A program made the translations under genes and the position numbers. From NCBI GenBank assembly GCA_964019695.1, contig OZ026514.1, forward strand, positions 7,688,751-7,752,750: a DNA stretch of 64,000 nucleotides, given 5' to 3'. Below are positions 45,345 to 55,515 of this stretch, in pieces. The notes under the pieces are model-generated. The model saw only the letters and a list, made by a program, of their open reading frames with translations, made no database searches and was not told where the DNA came from. The DNA comes from Loripinus fragilis. Taxonomy: Eukaryota > Mollusca > Bivalvia > Lucinida > Lucinidae. How positions within the stretch are numbered: the first letter of the stretch is position 1; every line of letters begins with the position of its first letter.

Positions 45345-46055
45345 TATAACTTCACATGAGTGATCCCCATGATGCCCTCTTGCAAATTTGCATAAATGGT
45401 TCCGGTTCACCAAACAGGAGGGCTGCCAGAGCTCCAGATAAGAAATCTTGTAAACAACATCTCCTGAACCACTGACCCAAATTCAAAATAATTTCGCAGA
45501 ATTGTTCCTCGTAATATCCTCTACCAAATTTGCACAAATGGTTATGCTCCACTGAACAAAAGGGCTACCAGAGCTCCAGATAAGATATACCTTTAAACAG
45601 CATTTTCTCCTGAACCACTGATCCAAATTCAAAATAATTTCTCAGAAGTATTCCTCATGATGCCTTCTTCCAAAATTGATCTAAAGGTTCCAGTCCACTG
45701 AACAAATGGGGCTGCCAGAGCTCTAGATAAGAAATGTTTTAAAATGACATCTCCTGATAGGGAGCGCAGTGGCTCAGTGGTAGAGTGCTTGACTCAAGAC
45801 CGAGGGGCCTTGGGTTCGAGCCGCACCGGCGTTATTGTGTTGTGGTCATTGAGCAAGACACATTCATCCTAGCTCAGTACTGGTTCAACCCAGGAAGACA
45901 CGTCCATGTTTAACTGAAAAATTGTTGATGGGAAGTAAAGAATCAAATAAAACAAACAAACAAACATCTCCTGAACCACTAGTCCAAATTTCATATAACT
46001 TCACATGAATGTTTCCCATGATGTCCTCTTTCAAAATTGCATAAATTTCAACTAT
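45345..46055 (+). repeat. Tandem array of the 146-bp family, second locus
   Basis: Units marked by aaccactgacccaaattc (45467), aaccactgatccaaattc (45614) and aaccactagtccaaattt (45974). A SINE interrupts the third interval. Same monomer as 9279-10880. Confidence 0.85.
45758..45963 (+). mobile_element. tRNA-derived SINE with 11-bp duplication
   Basis: 206 bp. The head has a polymerase III box A-like tggctcagtggtagagtgct and box B-like gggttcgagccgc; the body has ctagctcagtactggttcaa; the tail is caaa repeats. acatctcctga lies on both sides (45747-45757 and 45964-45974), and the host array unit has it once, so the duplication is certain. It is a SINE, not a tRNA gene: there is no acceptor-stem closure and it is far longer than 75 bp. 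Confidence 0.9.
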
Positions 46056-46059
46056 TGCG

Positions 46060-46215
46060 CCCCCTAACATGGAATCCTAGATCCGCCCCTGAAAGCTACC
46101 AACGATGATGGCCCACTTTTTAGTGGTATTTGGATCCTCTCAACCCTCATCAACTAAAAAACTTGGCAGAGTTGGACCCCCTCGGGCAAAACTTTCTGGA
46201 TCTGCGAATGGGATC
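46060..46215. repeat. Partial GGATCC-type MITE pieces
   Basis: catggaatcctagatccgcc (46068) and cctcgggcaaaactttctggatct-like sequence near 46180 are end fragments of the hAT-like MITE family. Confidence 0.45.
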
Positions 46216-46537
46216 TTTCATACTATTTAACAACTAACAACAGTGTTGGATACACATGCTGGTCTTTACATTGAACACAACTATTTTGTGTGTAGTTGGC
46301 CCATAACAGACAGTTTGTGCGTTGACTGGGCCCAACAATATGCCGGATCAGTATTTTTATGTCTACCTCCCTATAATTCAAATGTTGGATACTTCATAGG
46401 ACTGTATGCTACGTGTTGTCAGTCTGTTTCTGTCCTGTTCATCAAGGTTCATATGAATAAATTGAAGGGGCCAGTGCAGCAAGGTACCAGAACTGAGTAA
46501 TTACCAACTCTCCTTTAGAAAATGCTATTCATCTTTT

Positions 46538-46625
46538 TATACCCCGCCACTAAAGTGTGGCGAGGTATTATGTTATACCCTTCGGTGTCTGTCCGTCTGT
46601 CCGTCCGTCCGTCCGTCCGTGCTCA
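46538..46625 (+). repeat. Hairpin CCCCGCCACTAAAGTGTGGCGAGG and GTCC microsatellite
   Basis: ccccgccact and agtgtggcgagg form a hairpin, followed by about eight gtcc/gtct repeats. The phrase ggcggggtattatg recurs at 47707, so this hairpin brackets the tandem array between. Confidence 0.65.
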
Positions 46626-46659
46626 CCATTTCCGATCGATAACTTGAGTATTTATTCAC

Positions 46660-47640
46660 GGAATTTTTTCAAATTTTGCATACATATTGTTATCGGCGAT
46701 GTGGTATGGGATTGTTAATGGGCAAAATCCGTCCATTTTTAACGGAGTTACTGCCCTTTTTCGTATTGGAAAAATGGTTTCTGGCCTGTTATTCCTTTAC
46801 TGTTCATGATATCTGAATGAAACTTCACAGATATGTTGCACATCAAAGGTTACATATTGTGACTAAGGACCGTCACTCTGACCTTCCCAGTTTGTGAGTT
46901 ATCCGCCCTTGATAGGTCTGAAAAAAGGTTTTTGACCTATTGTTCCTTTACTATGTGGAATATCTGAATATAACTTCACAGATTTGTTTCACATCAAAGG
47001 TAACATATTGTGACTAAGAACCGTCACTCTTACCTTTCCCATTTGTGAGTTATCCGCCCTTGATTGAATTAAAAAATGTTTTTTACCCGTAGTTCCTTTA
47101 CTATGTGGAATATTTAAATGAAACTTTACAGATATGTTTCACATCAAAAGTTACATACTGTGACAAAGAACCATCACTCTTACCTTTCCAGTTCATGAGT
47201 TATGTGCCCTTGATTGATCTGAAAAATTGTTTTTGACCTGTAGTTCATTTACTATATGGAATATCTGAATGAAACTTCACAGATATGTTGATCATCAAAG
47301 GTTACATATTGTGACTAAGGATCTTCACTCTTACCTTTCCAGTTCATGAGTTATCTACCCTTGATTGATCTGAAAACAATGGTTTTTGACCTGTAGTTCA
47401 TTTACTATATGGAATATCTGAATGAAACTTCACAGATATGTTGAACATCAAAGGTTACATATTTTTAGTAAGGACCGTCACCCTTACCTTTCCAGTTCAT
47501 GAGTTATCCGCCCTTGATTGATCTGAAAAATGGTTTTTGACCTGTAGTTCATTTACTATATGGAGTATCTGAATGAAACTTCACAGATATGTTGACCATC
47601 AAAGGTTACATATTGTGACTAAGGACGTCATATCACTGTC
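46660..47640 (+). repeat. Tandem array, period about 151 bp
   Basis: Six units with acttcacagatatgttg-like phrases at 46822, 46973, 47123, 47274, 47427 and 47578, each followed by catcaaaggttacatattgt and tcatgagttatccgcccttg. Confidence 0.9.
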
Positions 47641-47761
47641 TATCTCAGTTCTGTTGCTATTTAGGCATTATATATCTCACAAAATAACATTTGGTGCCCC
47701 CAGCAGTGGCGGGGTATTATGCAGTGCTTGTGGTGCTTTTATTATACTCTCCCTTTAACCA

Positions 47762-48142
47762 TGGTCAGGATCTTTGCAAACAGTTTGGACCCAAATCAGG
47801 CCCGACAAAATGTCGGGCCTGTTCCGGATCCATACTGTTTGACACTGATGGTATTCCTGAATTAATTTTTCGAAAAAGTTGATTTTGAAGAAAAAATCAG
47901 CAGACGACAAAAAAAGCATGAAAAATTACCCAGTAGGCAAACAGTTAAAGCTGCAGCAGACAAATATATAATACGTGTGTAGAAAATAAGGTTTGCTATT
48001 TCATAGGACCCATCTGCTGGCAGGGAACCAGCTGCTGGCAGATGGTTCACATGTAATGGCATGCCTCATTTGTTTTTCAAGGCAGCAACAAATTTCAGAA
48101 AATGTCGTCTGCAGCAATTTTCAGTTATGTTTTAAGGGTTAA
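47762..48142. mobile_element. Composite palindrome plus piggyBac-like MITE, copy 1
   Basis: A palindrome (caggcccgaca paired with tgtcgggcctg) begins at 47766 within gcaaacagtttggacccaaa. Then come agcagacgacaaaaaaagca and a MITE whose right end reads ttttaaggg followed by ttaa. The left TIR is largely lost. Same composite order as 49905-50286 and 63751-64000. Confidence 0.6.
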
Positions 48143-48476
48143 AATATATAATTACTGTATAACAGTTGGATTTAAAGCATAAGATCATGTAAGATTTCAT
48201 TCTGATATGGTATTGGATTCTCTTTATTAATAGTTTGGTTGCCATAGCAACCAATTAGGAAAATCTGTCATTGTAGCTATTATGTCCTATTGAAGTATGT
48301 GTGTGTTTGTAGTAGACTTATTCAAGTCTCTGTCTTATAAATTTTTTTGATATTTATGAAATAAATATTATCTCATGTACATGTACTTTAGTTCTCTAAG
48401 GCTGAAACTGTGCCTGTGTTATGAAGGTCTGTTTTTTTCTCTTTGGGTGTTGTTTATATTTGTTTTTTGCTCACCT
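48143..48476. other. No recognisable gene
   Basis: AT-rich stretch with no repeat match or exon that I can support. Confidence 0.4.
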
Positions 48477-49405
48477 GAGATGGTCCTGGTCACATGACCA
48501 AGATGGCCACCATGCGCATATATGGTAAAAACCCTTTAAGAATCTTCTCCAGAAACAGAACGCTGATGACTTGGGGACGTGGTATGTAGCATTGGGGTTG
48601 TTGGGCTTTCCAAATTTGTTCAAATGATGATCCTAGTTTGACCTTGACCTACTTAATATTAAGATCAAAAAGTAAGTGAGTATGATCAGGAAATACCATA
48701 ATCACATACCGCAGACTAACTCATGGCACCGTGAGGAAGAGCAACAGAACATTTATAGTAACATTACATCTGTAAGACAATAATAGCAAAGCAACCAGCT
48801 TTCTCTTCCTCTTCAAGATGATTCAGATTGCAAAACTAGAATGGACACAAAGTAGTGCTTAACAAAACAAAGACAAACATAGAACTCCCACATTTTTGCT
48901 TCCTTATAAATTTAAATGGGAAATGAAACCAAGTCATTATTCTCACTTGATATGTTTAACCTAATGAGACAATGACAATAAATAAGTTTCAATGGTCAAG
49001 GTTGACCTTTGACCTTTCAGCCAAGGTCGCTCATATTGTAGTTCCATCAATATATTAAAATATAGTTTACTCAAGAGCTAGGCCAATTGAAATAAATTTC
49101 ATATAAAGACTCCTTACGATAGGTGTGCCAAAGTTTATACAATCTGTTCCTGTCACATGCTCAAGATGGCTACCATGCCTATAGATGGTAAACTCCTTGG
49201 AATTGGTAAATCTTCTACTTTGGAATCAAAAGGCCAGTTACTGTAGCATTTGGGGTTGAAGTCCTACAAAGCTTGTCCAATTAATGATCCTAGGTAAACC
49301 ATGACTTACTTTATGGCAAGCTAAAGCATTTTAATGGCAATAATCTTTCATTAATGTTGAAATCAAGGTCATTATACTTATTTCATATGGTTAACCTAAT
49401 GTTAC
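48477..49405 (-). repeat. Inverted copies of the 470-bp array unit
   Basis: tcacatgaccaagatggcca, then ggtaaaaacccttt and aatcttctcc, mirror 5400-5500. The rest, after the PLE tail, has tgacctttgacctttcagcc. A second, partial unit follows at about 49130. Confidence 0.75.
48673..48892 (-). repeat. PLE B-type tail inserted in the array unit
   Basis: gtaagtgagtatgatcagga through gaccaactcatgg-like sequence, gcaaagcaaccagctttctc and ctagaatggacacaaagtag. The array sequence resumes after it. Confidence 0.85.
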
Positions 49406-49430
49406 AATGAGTGTAATTAAGTCCCAAAGG

Positions 49431-49634
49431 AGGGAGCGCAGTGGCTCAGTGGCTGAGCGCTTGACTTGAGACCGAAGGGCCATGGGTTCGAGCCTCACTG
49501 GCGTCACTGCGTTGTGTCCTTGAGCAAGAACATTAATCCTAGCTTAGTACTGGTTCAACCCAGGAAGACCGGTCCCTTTATAACTGAGAGATTGTTGATG
49601 GGACGTAAAGAATCAAATCAAACAAACAAAACAA
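49431..49634 (+). mobile_element. tRNA-derived SINE with 12-bp duplication
   Basis: 204 bp, same family as 45758-45963: gcagtggctcagtggctgag, gggttcgagcctcactggcg, tagcttagtactggttcaac, tail of caaa repeats. aagtcccaaagg lies at 49419-49430 and 49635-49646. The box A and B phrases are kept, but polymerase III activity is unknown. Confidence 0.9.
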
Positions 49635-49904
49635 AAGTCCCAAAGGTCAAGAAGGGAAGGGAGCCCACTGATGTGGATGATGCTAAATGCAGATGATGTA
49701 TGCTCAGAAAAAGTTACTTGATTGCAGCTGACAACAAATCTTGTGACATTTTTCTTCATTTTCATTGTAATGAGACATTTCAATTGAATTACATGCCGTA
49801 CTTTAATAGGTGTTTGAAATAGTAATATATATATATAATTAACAGTAATGCAAAGTTTATGCGGCATTCTATAGGTTAATTATTTGCATACTAATGTCAC
49901 CTGC

Positions 49905-50286
49905 TGATAGCCTTTACAAACAGTTTGGAGGCAGATCCGGCCCGACATAACGTCAGTCGTGAATTGGATCCAAACTGATGGTATTCCTTTTAAAAATATT
50001 TTTTTCGAAAAAATTGATTTTGAATAAACTCAGCAGACGACAAAAAGCTTGCAAAATTACCCAGTAGGCAAAGAGTTTACCCTTAAAGCGCCAATCACAA
50101 CTGCAGCAGATGACAAATTTTCAGCTTTCTCAATTTTCGACAAAAATAAGGTATGATATTACATGAGAATCGTCTGCCAGCAGACGATTCTCATGCAATA
50201 TCATGCCTTGTTTGTTATTTTTGAAAAAGCACCAAGATTTTTAATTGTCATCTGCAGCAAATTATAGGTGGCGCTTTAAGGGTTAA
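49905..50286. mobile_element. Composite palindrome plus piggyBac-like MITE, copy 2
   Basis: gcctttacaaacagtttgga, then agcagacgacaaaaagcttg, then a MITE at 50080-50282 with ends cccttaaagcgccaa and, reversed, cccttaaagcgcca; the right flank is TTAA and the left reads TTTA. A central perfect hairpin (gagaatcgtctgc paired with gcagacgattctc) lies at 50164-50200. Confidence 0.75.
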
Positions 50287-50439
50287 ATAAGTGTATGTTT
50301 TTTCTTCTCTCTTTCAGATGCTGCGATGAATGATGTAAGCAAGTTATAGTCGAGAAGGATGAGGACCACAGTATTTCCACTGTAAAGGCAAGATTTGTTT
50401 TATTCAATACAAATGTCGTCTGCTCTCTCATTTGTACTT

Positions 50440-50525
50440 TGGTAGCCTTAATTGCAAACAATTTGAACTCATAGCATTCTGATCTGAGTTTATATTGTTT
50501 GCTTCCATGGTAAAGCTTTCTGGAG
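50440..50525. repeat. Short foldback (GCAAACAAT...ATTGTTTGC)
   Basis: attgcaaacaatttgaactc pairs with the reversed ggaagcaaacaatataaact, with tctgatctgag at the centre. Confidence 0.6.
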
Positions 50526-50789
50526 TGCATTTGCATATATGCAGCAGACGTATAAAGCAGATGTCACTTTCAGGTCAATAAATATTCTAATGTAATTGAT
50601 TTTGTTATGTGACATCTGATTGGATAACGTAAAAAATTTGGGACAGTATACTGTCAAAAATAGTTTGACGTCATTAAGTCACATTTCGTTCATTGAGGTG
50701 CAGCTCTATACCGCTTGTAATGCTCCAATTTGAGAAAAACTGCAGAAGTGCATTAGAATGGGGATAGCCATATTAAAAATTTCATTTAG

Positions 50790-50898
50790 GGTGTAATATC
50801 GTCGGATATACAGTCGGAAATCACGTTTTACGGCTCCGCTACCAATCTGTAAAACTCAATTTCTGACCGTATATCCGACGATATACCTCCCCAATACA
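50790..50898. repeat. Palindromic MITE (ATATCGTCGGATATAC)
   Basis: aatatcgtcggatatacagt and the reversed right side gtatatcgtcggatatacgg; inner arms acgttttacgg and ctgtaaaact. About 105 bp, almost wholly stem. Confidence 0.75.
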
Positions 50899-51024
50899 GT
50901 TATCCCCTAATTTACGGGAAAAGGGATAATGACTGAGCTACACAAATTTTGTAAGAATATCAGGTTCTTTTAACCCTATTTCCCACCAGTCACTCTTACC
51001 TGTTTATGTTGTAGGTAGCCTATA

Positions 51025-51118
51025 TTTCAAACAATATGGACTCAGATCAGTCTGTTCTCATGGGAGTAATCTGAGCAGGGTTCATAGGCTGATCAGGGTT
51101 CATTGTGTTTGCTTCCAT
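51025..51118. repeat. Short foldback (TTTGGACTCAGATCAG type)
   Basis: tttcaaacaatatggactca pairs with the reversed gaagcaaacacaatgaaccc, containing several tgatcagg cores. Member of the GCAAACAGT..GATCAG family. Confidence 0.55.
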
Positions 51119-51150
51119 GGTAAAATTATTCTGAAGTACAGTTGAATATA

Positions 51151-51356
51151 CAGTAAGACCTGTGTAAAACGGCCACTCTCAAAAAGACCACAAATTGGTT
51201 TTCAAGACCAATTATCGCCTAAACCAGGTCAAAAGCTTTGCAGAATGATCCAAGGGGAGCTTTCTGCAATACTTTTGACCTTCATTAAGCGATAATTTGT
51301 CATTAAGATCTTTAATTTGTCTATTTTTGAGTTGCCATTTTACACAAGTTTTACTG
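51151..51356. mobile_element. 206-bp mariner-like MITE
   Basis: Ends cagtaagacctgtgtaaaac and, reversed, cagtaaaacttgtgtaaaat, with TA on both sides (51149-51150 and 51357-51358). A CAGT terminus with TA duplication fits Tc1/mariner. Confidence 0.8.
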
Positions 51357-51439
51357 TATGCAAGAAGCAGTATAAAGCAGGTGCCATTTTCAGGACAAAA
51401 AATATTGGCAGGGTATGGGTTGATAGCGTAAAGATGATT

Positions 51440-51812
51440 ACCAAACGTTCTGATGCTCAACCACTGGTTGAATATGAAAAACAAATACCTTAGGAAGAGA
51501 ATTAAAACTTCATGCAATAGCCTATAGGTTCCTACGTTTGTGGTATAAAACAAGCTCAGAAAGTATTCTCATTATCGACATTATGTCATATTTACTTTTC
51601 ACATAATAAACTAGTTCCTGTCAGATTCTGGAACACCTTTATTATGCAAAAAGTACATCTGACAAAATGAGAAAATTTTCTGACCTTGTATTTATACCAC
51701 AAACGTAGGAATCCATATGCATGACATTCCCAGATTTTTTGAGTGTCTTCCTTTGACAGTTATTATTATTAAATTCACCAATGGTTGAGCATCAGAGTGT
51801 TTGGTAGGCGTG
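51440..51812. mobile_element. 373-bp MITE with about 120-bp inverted arms
   Basis: ttaccaaacgttctgatgct pairs with the reversed taccaaacactctgatgctc, and cctacgtttgtggtataaaa with cctacgtttgtggtataaat. A right-half copy in direct orientation lies at 52440-52582. Confidence 0.75.
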
Positions 51813-52439
51813 GTAAAGATTTGATTTTGTAAAAATGGAATCTAATTTTTGATGTAGAAAGTAAAAATTAATAACAAAAACACATTTGATATTCTGCAAG
51901 TCAGGTTTTTACTTAAATGTTGAATGACAATGCCAAAAGGACTTGTTATGCACAGGTTTAATGCATATGTGTTAAAGCTGTGGGCATGCGGATTACCATC
52001 TTTGAAATTATATTTAAATTCTTCTCTTGGGTCACTCATGCCTTTGTCATTAGCACTGTCAATATTAAAAGATAAAGGCCTTGATTACACAGTAATTCCA
52101 GTGTGTGTTTTGAAGCCATTGTAACATATTATGTAGTTCTATGTTGTGAAGATTGGAATATGTGACATTCAATGCAATTTAATATGACAGTAATTCTGCT
52201 ATTTACCGGATTTTCAGATATTCCAAATTACTGGAAGTTTTCGTTTCTCCACTAAAACAGACAGTTCTTTGTCAGCATCCAAAACATGTTTAGGAACAGA
52301 ACATATCTTTATTAACCGATATAAGCCTAGCTTCCTTTTTGTTGGACATCAGCAAACAGTGCAAAACCAGATCAGACGCAGCAGAACGCAGCTGCTGATC
52401 AGGTTCTCCATAATTGGAATAAAAATGAAAACTAAAGAG

Positions 52440-52582
52440 AAAACTTTCTGATCTTGTATTTTTACCACAAATGTAGGAATGCATCTGCTATTGCATGGCG
52501 TTCCCCGATTTTTTATTGTTTTCCTTGGGCAGTTGTTTTTCAAATTCCCCAGCAGTTGAGCATTAGAGTGTTTGGTATGATC
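52440..52582. repeat. Half copy of the 51440-51812 MITE
   Basis: accacaaatgtaggaatgca, then cccgattttttattgttttc and tgagcattagagtgtttggt, match 51690-51812. Confidence 0.75.
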
Positions 52583-52624
52583 CCTATATATAGATGTTCT
52601 AAATTATCAAACACTAGTTGCCTG

Positions 52625-52705
52625 TCAAAAAGGTTCAGATAGACAGCACAGACCTAGATCAGACTGTTTCTGAAGAACCTGTCTGATCAGGGTCATCCCT
52701 GTTTG
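52625..52705. repeat. Short foldback with GATCAG core
   Basis: acagacctagatcagactgt pairs with the reversed tgaccctgatcagacaggtt. Confidence 0.55.
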
Positions 52706-52867
52706 CTATTCTGACAAGTACTTTGTGAATTCCAGCCCTGATAATCAACATTTTATTAAGGAACAGTAAGAAAATATATTAGAACATTTGCCATAAAATG
52801 GACTGTCATGTTTTTCAGAGAGAAAAATAATCCTCAATGGATATACAAGTACAACATTCTGTGTGTT

Positions 52868-52878
52868 GCTATATAAAC
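52868..52878 (+). promoter_or_regulatory. Possible TATA box of the 53066 gene
   Basis: gctatataaacg lies about 195 bp upstream of the ATG. A 14-codon upstream open frame (ATGGAGAATCC..., 52902-52946) would lie in the 5' UTR if transcription starts near 52900. This is suggestive only: a pyrimidine-rich tract ending cctacag just before the ATG could instead be a splice acceptor. Confidence 0.3.
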
Positions 52879-53065
52879 GATTCACTTCTACCTGATGCAA
52901 ATATGGAGAATCCAAGAAAGGTGGTATTTATTGTGGATGATCCATAGATATTTCTGTAGCTAAATTTCGTACAAAACGGAAGATAGGATAATAATGAGAA
53001 CAATGAGTTATTGGGAATGTGTTTCTGTAATTTTCCACCTCCTTCGATATATTTAGCCTACAGAG

Positions 53066-54106
53066 ATGGAGAACAACACACGGATTGACAGCAAGGCTTA
53101 TTGTCCTAAAAAGTCGTTCCTGTCAAGAGCAAGGTCATCTAGTACAAGTATATCTAATTTTAGTCCGAATTCATCATCTGCTTCCTTGAAAGGATTAGAT
53201 CCAGGCTACCCTTCTGTCTCAGGTTTAGACATATTAGCGACAAGTTCAGAGCTGGTGGCTGGTAAACGACTGCTAACTGACACTCTACAAAAATCTGGCT
53301 CTGCTGAAGAACTCAAACTAAGCTTCTCTAAGAGGAATCGAGATGATTCCCTGTCTTGTATATCGCTTCCAGACGAGATGAAAATCAGTTTCTCAGAATT
53401 TGATGACCCATCATTGAATTTAGATGATCTTAACTTTAATATTCCTCAGTCTATAGAAGATGCAGCTCCCAGCAATGTGACTCTTGACCTCACACCAAAA
53501 CCAGAACCAAGCAATGTGACTCTTGACCCTACACCAAAGCCAGAACCAGGAACTGCTGAAACAAGTTTAGAACCAGGAAGCGCGACAATATCATCAACAT
53601 CAAATGAATTTCAGTATGATATTGTCAGTGACAGAGACACTGCTCAGATGTCAAATGAATTTCAGCATGATAATACCAGTAACCGAGAGACTGGTCCGAC
53701 GTCAACTTTTCAGTATGTTGATTACACTAACAGGAAGACTGGTGAGAAATATGACTCATACATTAGAAATCATGAAACCATACCATGTGATTCAAATGCA
53801 GCTACAACTGATACAAGCATACCATATACACATGTAAAGGAAGGGAATATAGAAAATATTGCTTCCAAAGTTAGTAACAGTGAGTGTAAAACTGGTAATG
53901 TAAAGGAATTAAAAGATGTAGAATATACAGAGAACCAGTCTACTGGTTCAGGTCTTGGTTCCCTGTTCAGAGAAAGTACAAATGCCATAATGACAAATGA
54001 AGCAGAGTATCAGAGATGGGATACAGTCAAAGAGTTACCATGGGCAGATGACAGACTGGTAGAAGAAATAACAGAGGTTGGTTGCTTTACATTTTTAGCC
54101 CACTGA
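53066..54106 (+). CDS. Large coding exon, unrecognised disordered protein
   Basis: A 346-codon open frame, starting MENNTRIDSKAYCPKKSFLS, that is unlike any mobile-element frame in the window and keeps balanced codon use. Ser/Thr-rich at residues 18-40, acidic near 109-135 (SFSEFDDPSLNLDDLNF). Residues 136-162 hold two copies of SNVTLD-TPKPEP. Residues 180-225 hold three diverged copies of an NEFQYD...NRET unit. It has no signal peptide, membrane segment or catalytic motif. An in-frame TAG lies 9 bases upstream of the ATG, so this is the first Met unless an intron ends at cctacag. The real exon probably ends before the stop: ACAGAG|GTTGGT (54076) and GACTG|GTAGAA (54058) are candidate donors, and sequence after 54110 looks intronic. 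No later exon is identified here. Confidence 0.6.
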   Translation: MENNTRIDSKAYCPKKSFLSRARSSSTSISNFSPNSSSASLKGLDPGYPSVSGLDILATSSELVAGKRLLTDTLQKSGSAEELKLSFSKRNRDDSLSCISLPDEMKISFSEFDDPSLNLDDLNFNIPQSIEDAAPSNVTLDLTPKPEPSNVTLDPTPKPEPGTAETSLEPGSATISSTSNEFQYDIVSDRDTAQMSNEFQHDNTSNRETGPTSTFQYVDYTNRKTGEKYDSYIRNHETIPCDSNAATTDTSIPYTHVKEGNIENIASKVSNSECKTGNVKELKDVEYTENQSTGSGLGSLFRESTNAIMTNEAEYQRWDTVKELPWADDRLVEEITEVGCFTFLAH

Positions 54107-54353
54107 GCCTTAGGCTCATCATCTTGATGAACTATTTTGATTGTTAGATGTCCATCATGCTTCGTCAACAATTGTTTCAAAGGACATCTCCAAAAATTCC
54201 GGCTGGATTTTGACCAAACTTGGCAGAAATTATCCTTATATGGCCACATTTGACAATAGTATTGAAATGGTTTCAGTCCATTGTATTACTACAAAATACA
54301 CATGCTTGTATAAATTAAATGAGTTAAAATAGATTTTCAGAATGAAACATAGT

Positions 54354-54770
54354 CACACTGGTAAATGTATATGTCGATTTGGTGGTATTTACGCGTGTTG
54401 CCGGTACTTCATAGACCGGAAGTGGTAGATATTGGTGTTAATACTATATAGAAAAACATGCCATATGCCTAAAGGACTATAGAATTAGATCATTTTTAAG
54501 TATTCAGCATGCACATGGTGATTTATGTAAGCATTTAGGAATAGATTCGAGTACCGATCTGGATGATTGGTACTCGAATCTATTCCTAAATGCTTACATA
54601 AATCGCCATGCACGTACTGAATACATAAAAATGATCTAATCCTATAGTCCTTTAGGCATATGTCATGTTTTTCTATATAGTATTAACACCAATATCTACC
54701 ACCTCCGGTCTATGAAGTACCGGCAATACGCGTAAATACCACCAAATCGACGTATACATTTACCAGTGTG
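54354..54770. mobile_element. 417-bp near-perfect palindrome MITE
   Basis: Two arms of about 200 bp: cacactggtaaatgtatatg pairs with the reversed cacactggtaaatgtatacg, right to the centre ttcgagtaccgatc..gattggtactcgaa. ATAGT lies on both sides (54349-54353 and 54771-54775). Removing it restores the end of the long-TIR element. Confidence 0.9.
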
Positions 54771-54885
54771 ATAGTTGGCTGTCCATTTCACGAAAACAAT
54801 TCTGATGGCAAAATGGTGTAGAAGCTGGCATTCATGCTAAATATGTTCCAATATGTGTAGTAAAACTGATAGGGGTGGACGCCAA

Positions 54886-55515
54886 AAATAGTAAGTGAGT
54901 ATGATCAGGAAATACCACAATTACAAACCGCAGACAACCCCATGGCACCGCGAGGAAGAGCCACTCGACCATCATGAGACACCAGGAAGACAAATTAAGC
55001 AAAGCAACCAGCTCTCTCTTCCCCATCAAGATGATTGCAATACTAGAATGGACATAAAGTAATGTACAACAAAACATAGAACAATTACAGACTCCCACAA
55101 TGGGAGTTACAATAAAAAAAAAAGTCAACAACAACAGAACCACCGCCTTAGAACGGACAGCAGCCTAAGCCACCGGGAGGCTTAAATGCATTTTACTGGT
55201 ACCAAATCTTTGCCCTAGATTCTACTGTTGTTGAAGTTCAAGAAATGTTCAGCTCTCATGGAGGCCTTCTAAATAATGCAACATATCATCATGGAGAATT
55301 AACACACCATGATGAAACAAAGAAAATGGCTCATGACTCACAGATAGTCAGAGCTAAAGAAAACCTCCAGTTGAGCCACAGTGGGTCCAGCTATAGATAA
55401 GCATCAGGCACCAACCCACCGATTAAAGCTTTACGTCAGAGCTGTCATAGAGTCTGAGGCCTGACCCACCGTGGTGCAATTAAAGAGGAAACCATAGCTA
55501 TAAACAGTGATTGGG
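54886..55515 (-). repeat. PLE 3' region, subfamily B, attached to its RT
   Basis: From gtaagtgagtatgatcagga to tgcaattaaagaggaaacca and gcatgcagactgtc. It is the complete 3' region joined to the RT pseudogene at 55516-56439 and the reference for all B-type tails here. Contains the hydrophobic frame 54832-55143. Confidence 0.9.

Noticed and set aside
45775..45835. tRNA gene on the plus strand
   Set aside because: Box A/B-like words are present, but the unit is 206 bp with a caaa tail and target duplications; it is a SINE.
46660..47640. CRISPR-like regular repeats
   Set aside because: Units of about 151 bp are contiguous and diverged with no spacers; this is a tandem array in animal DNA.
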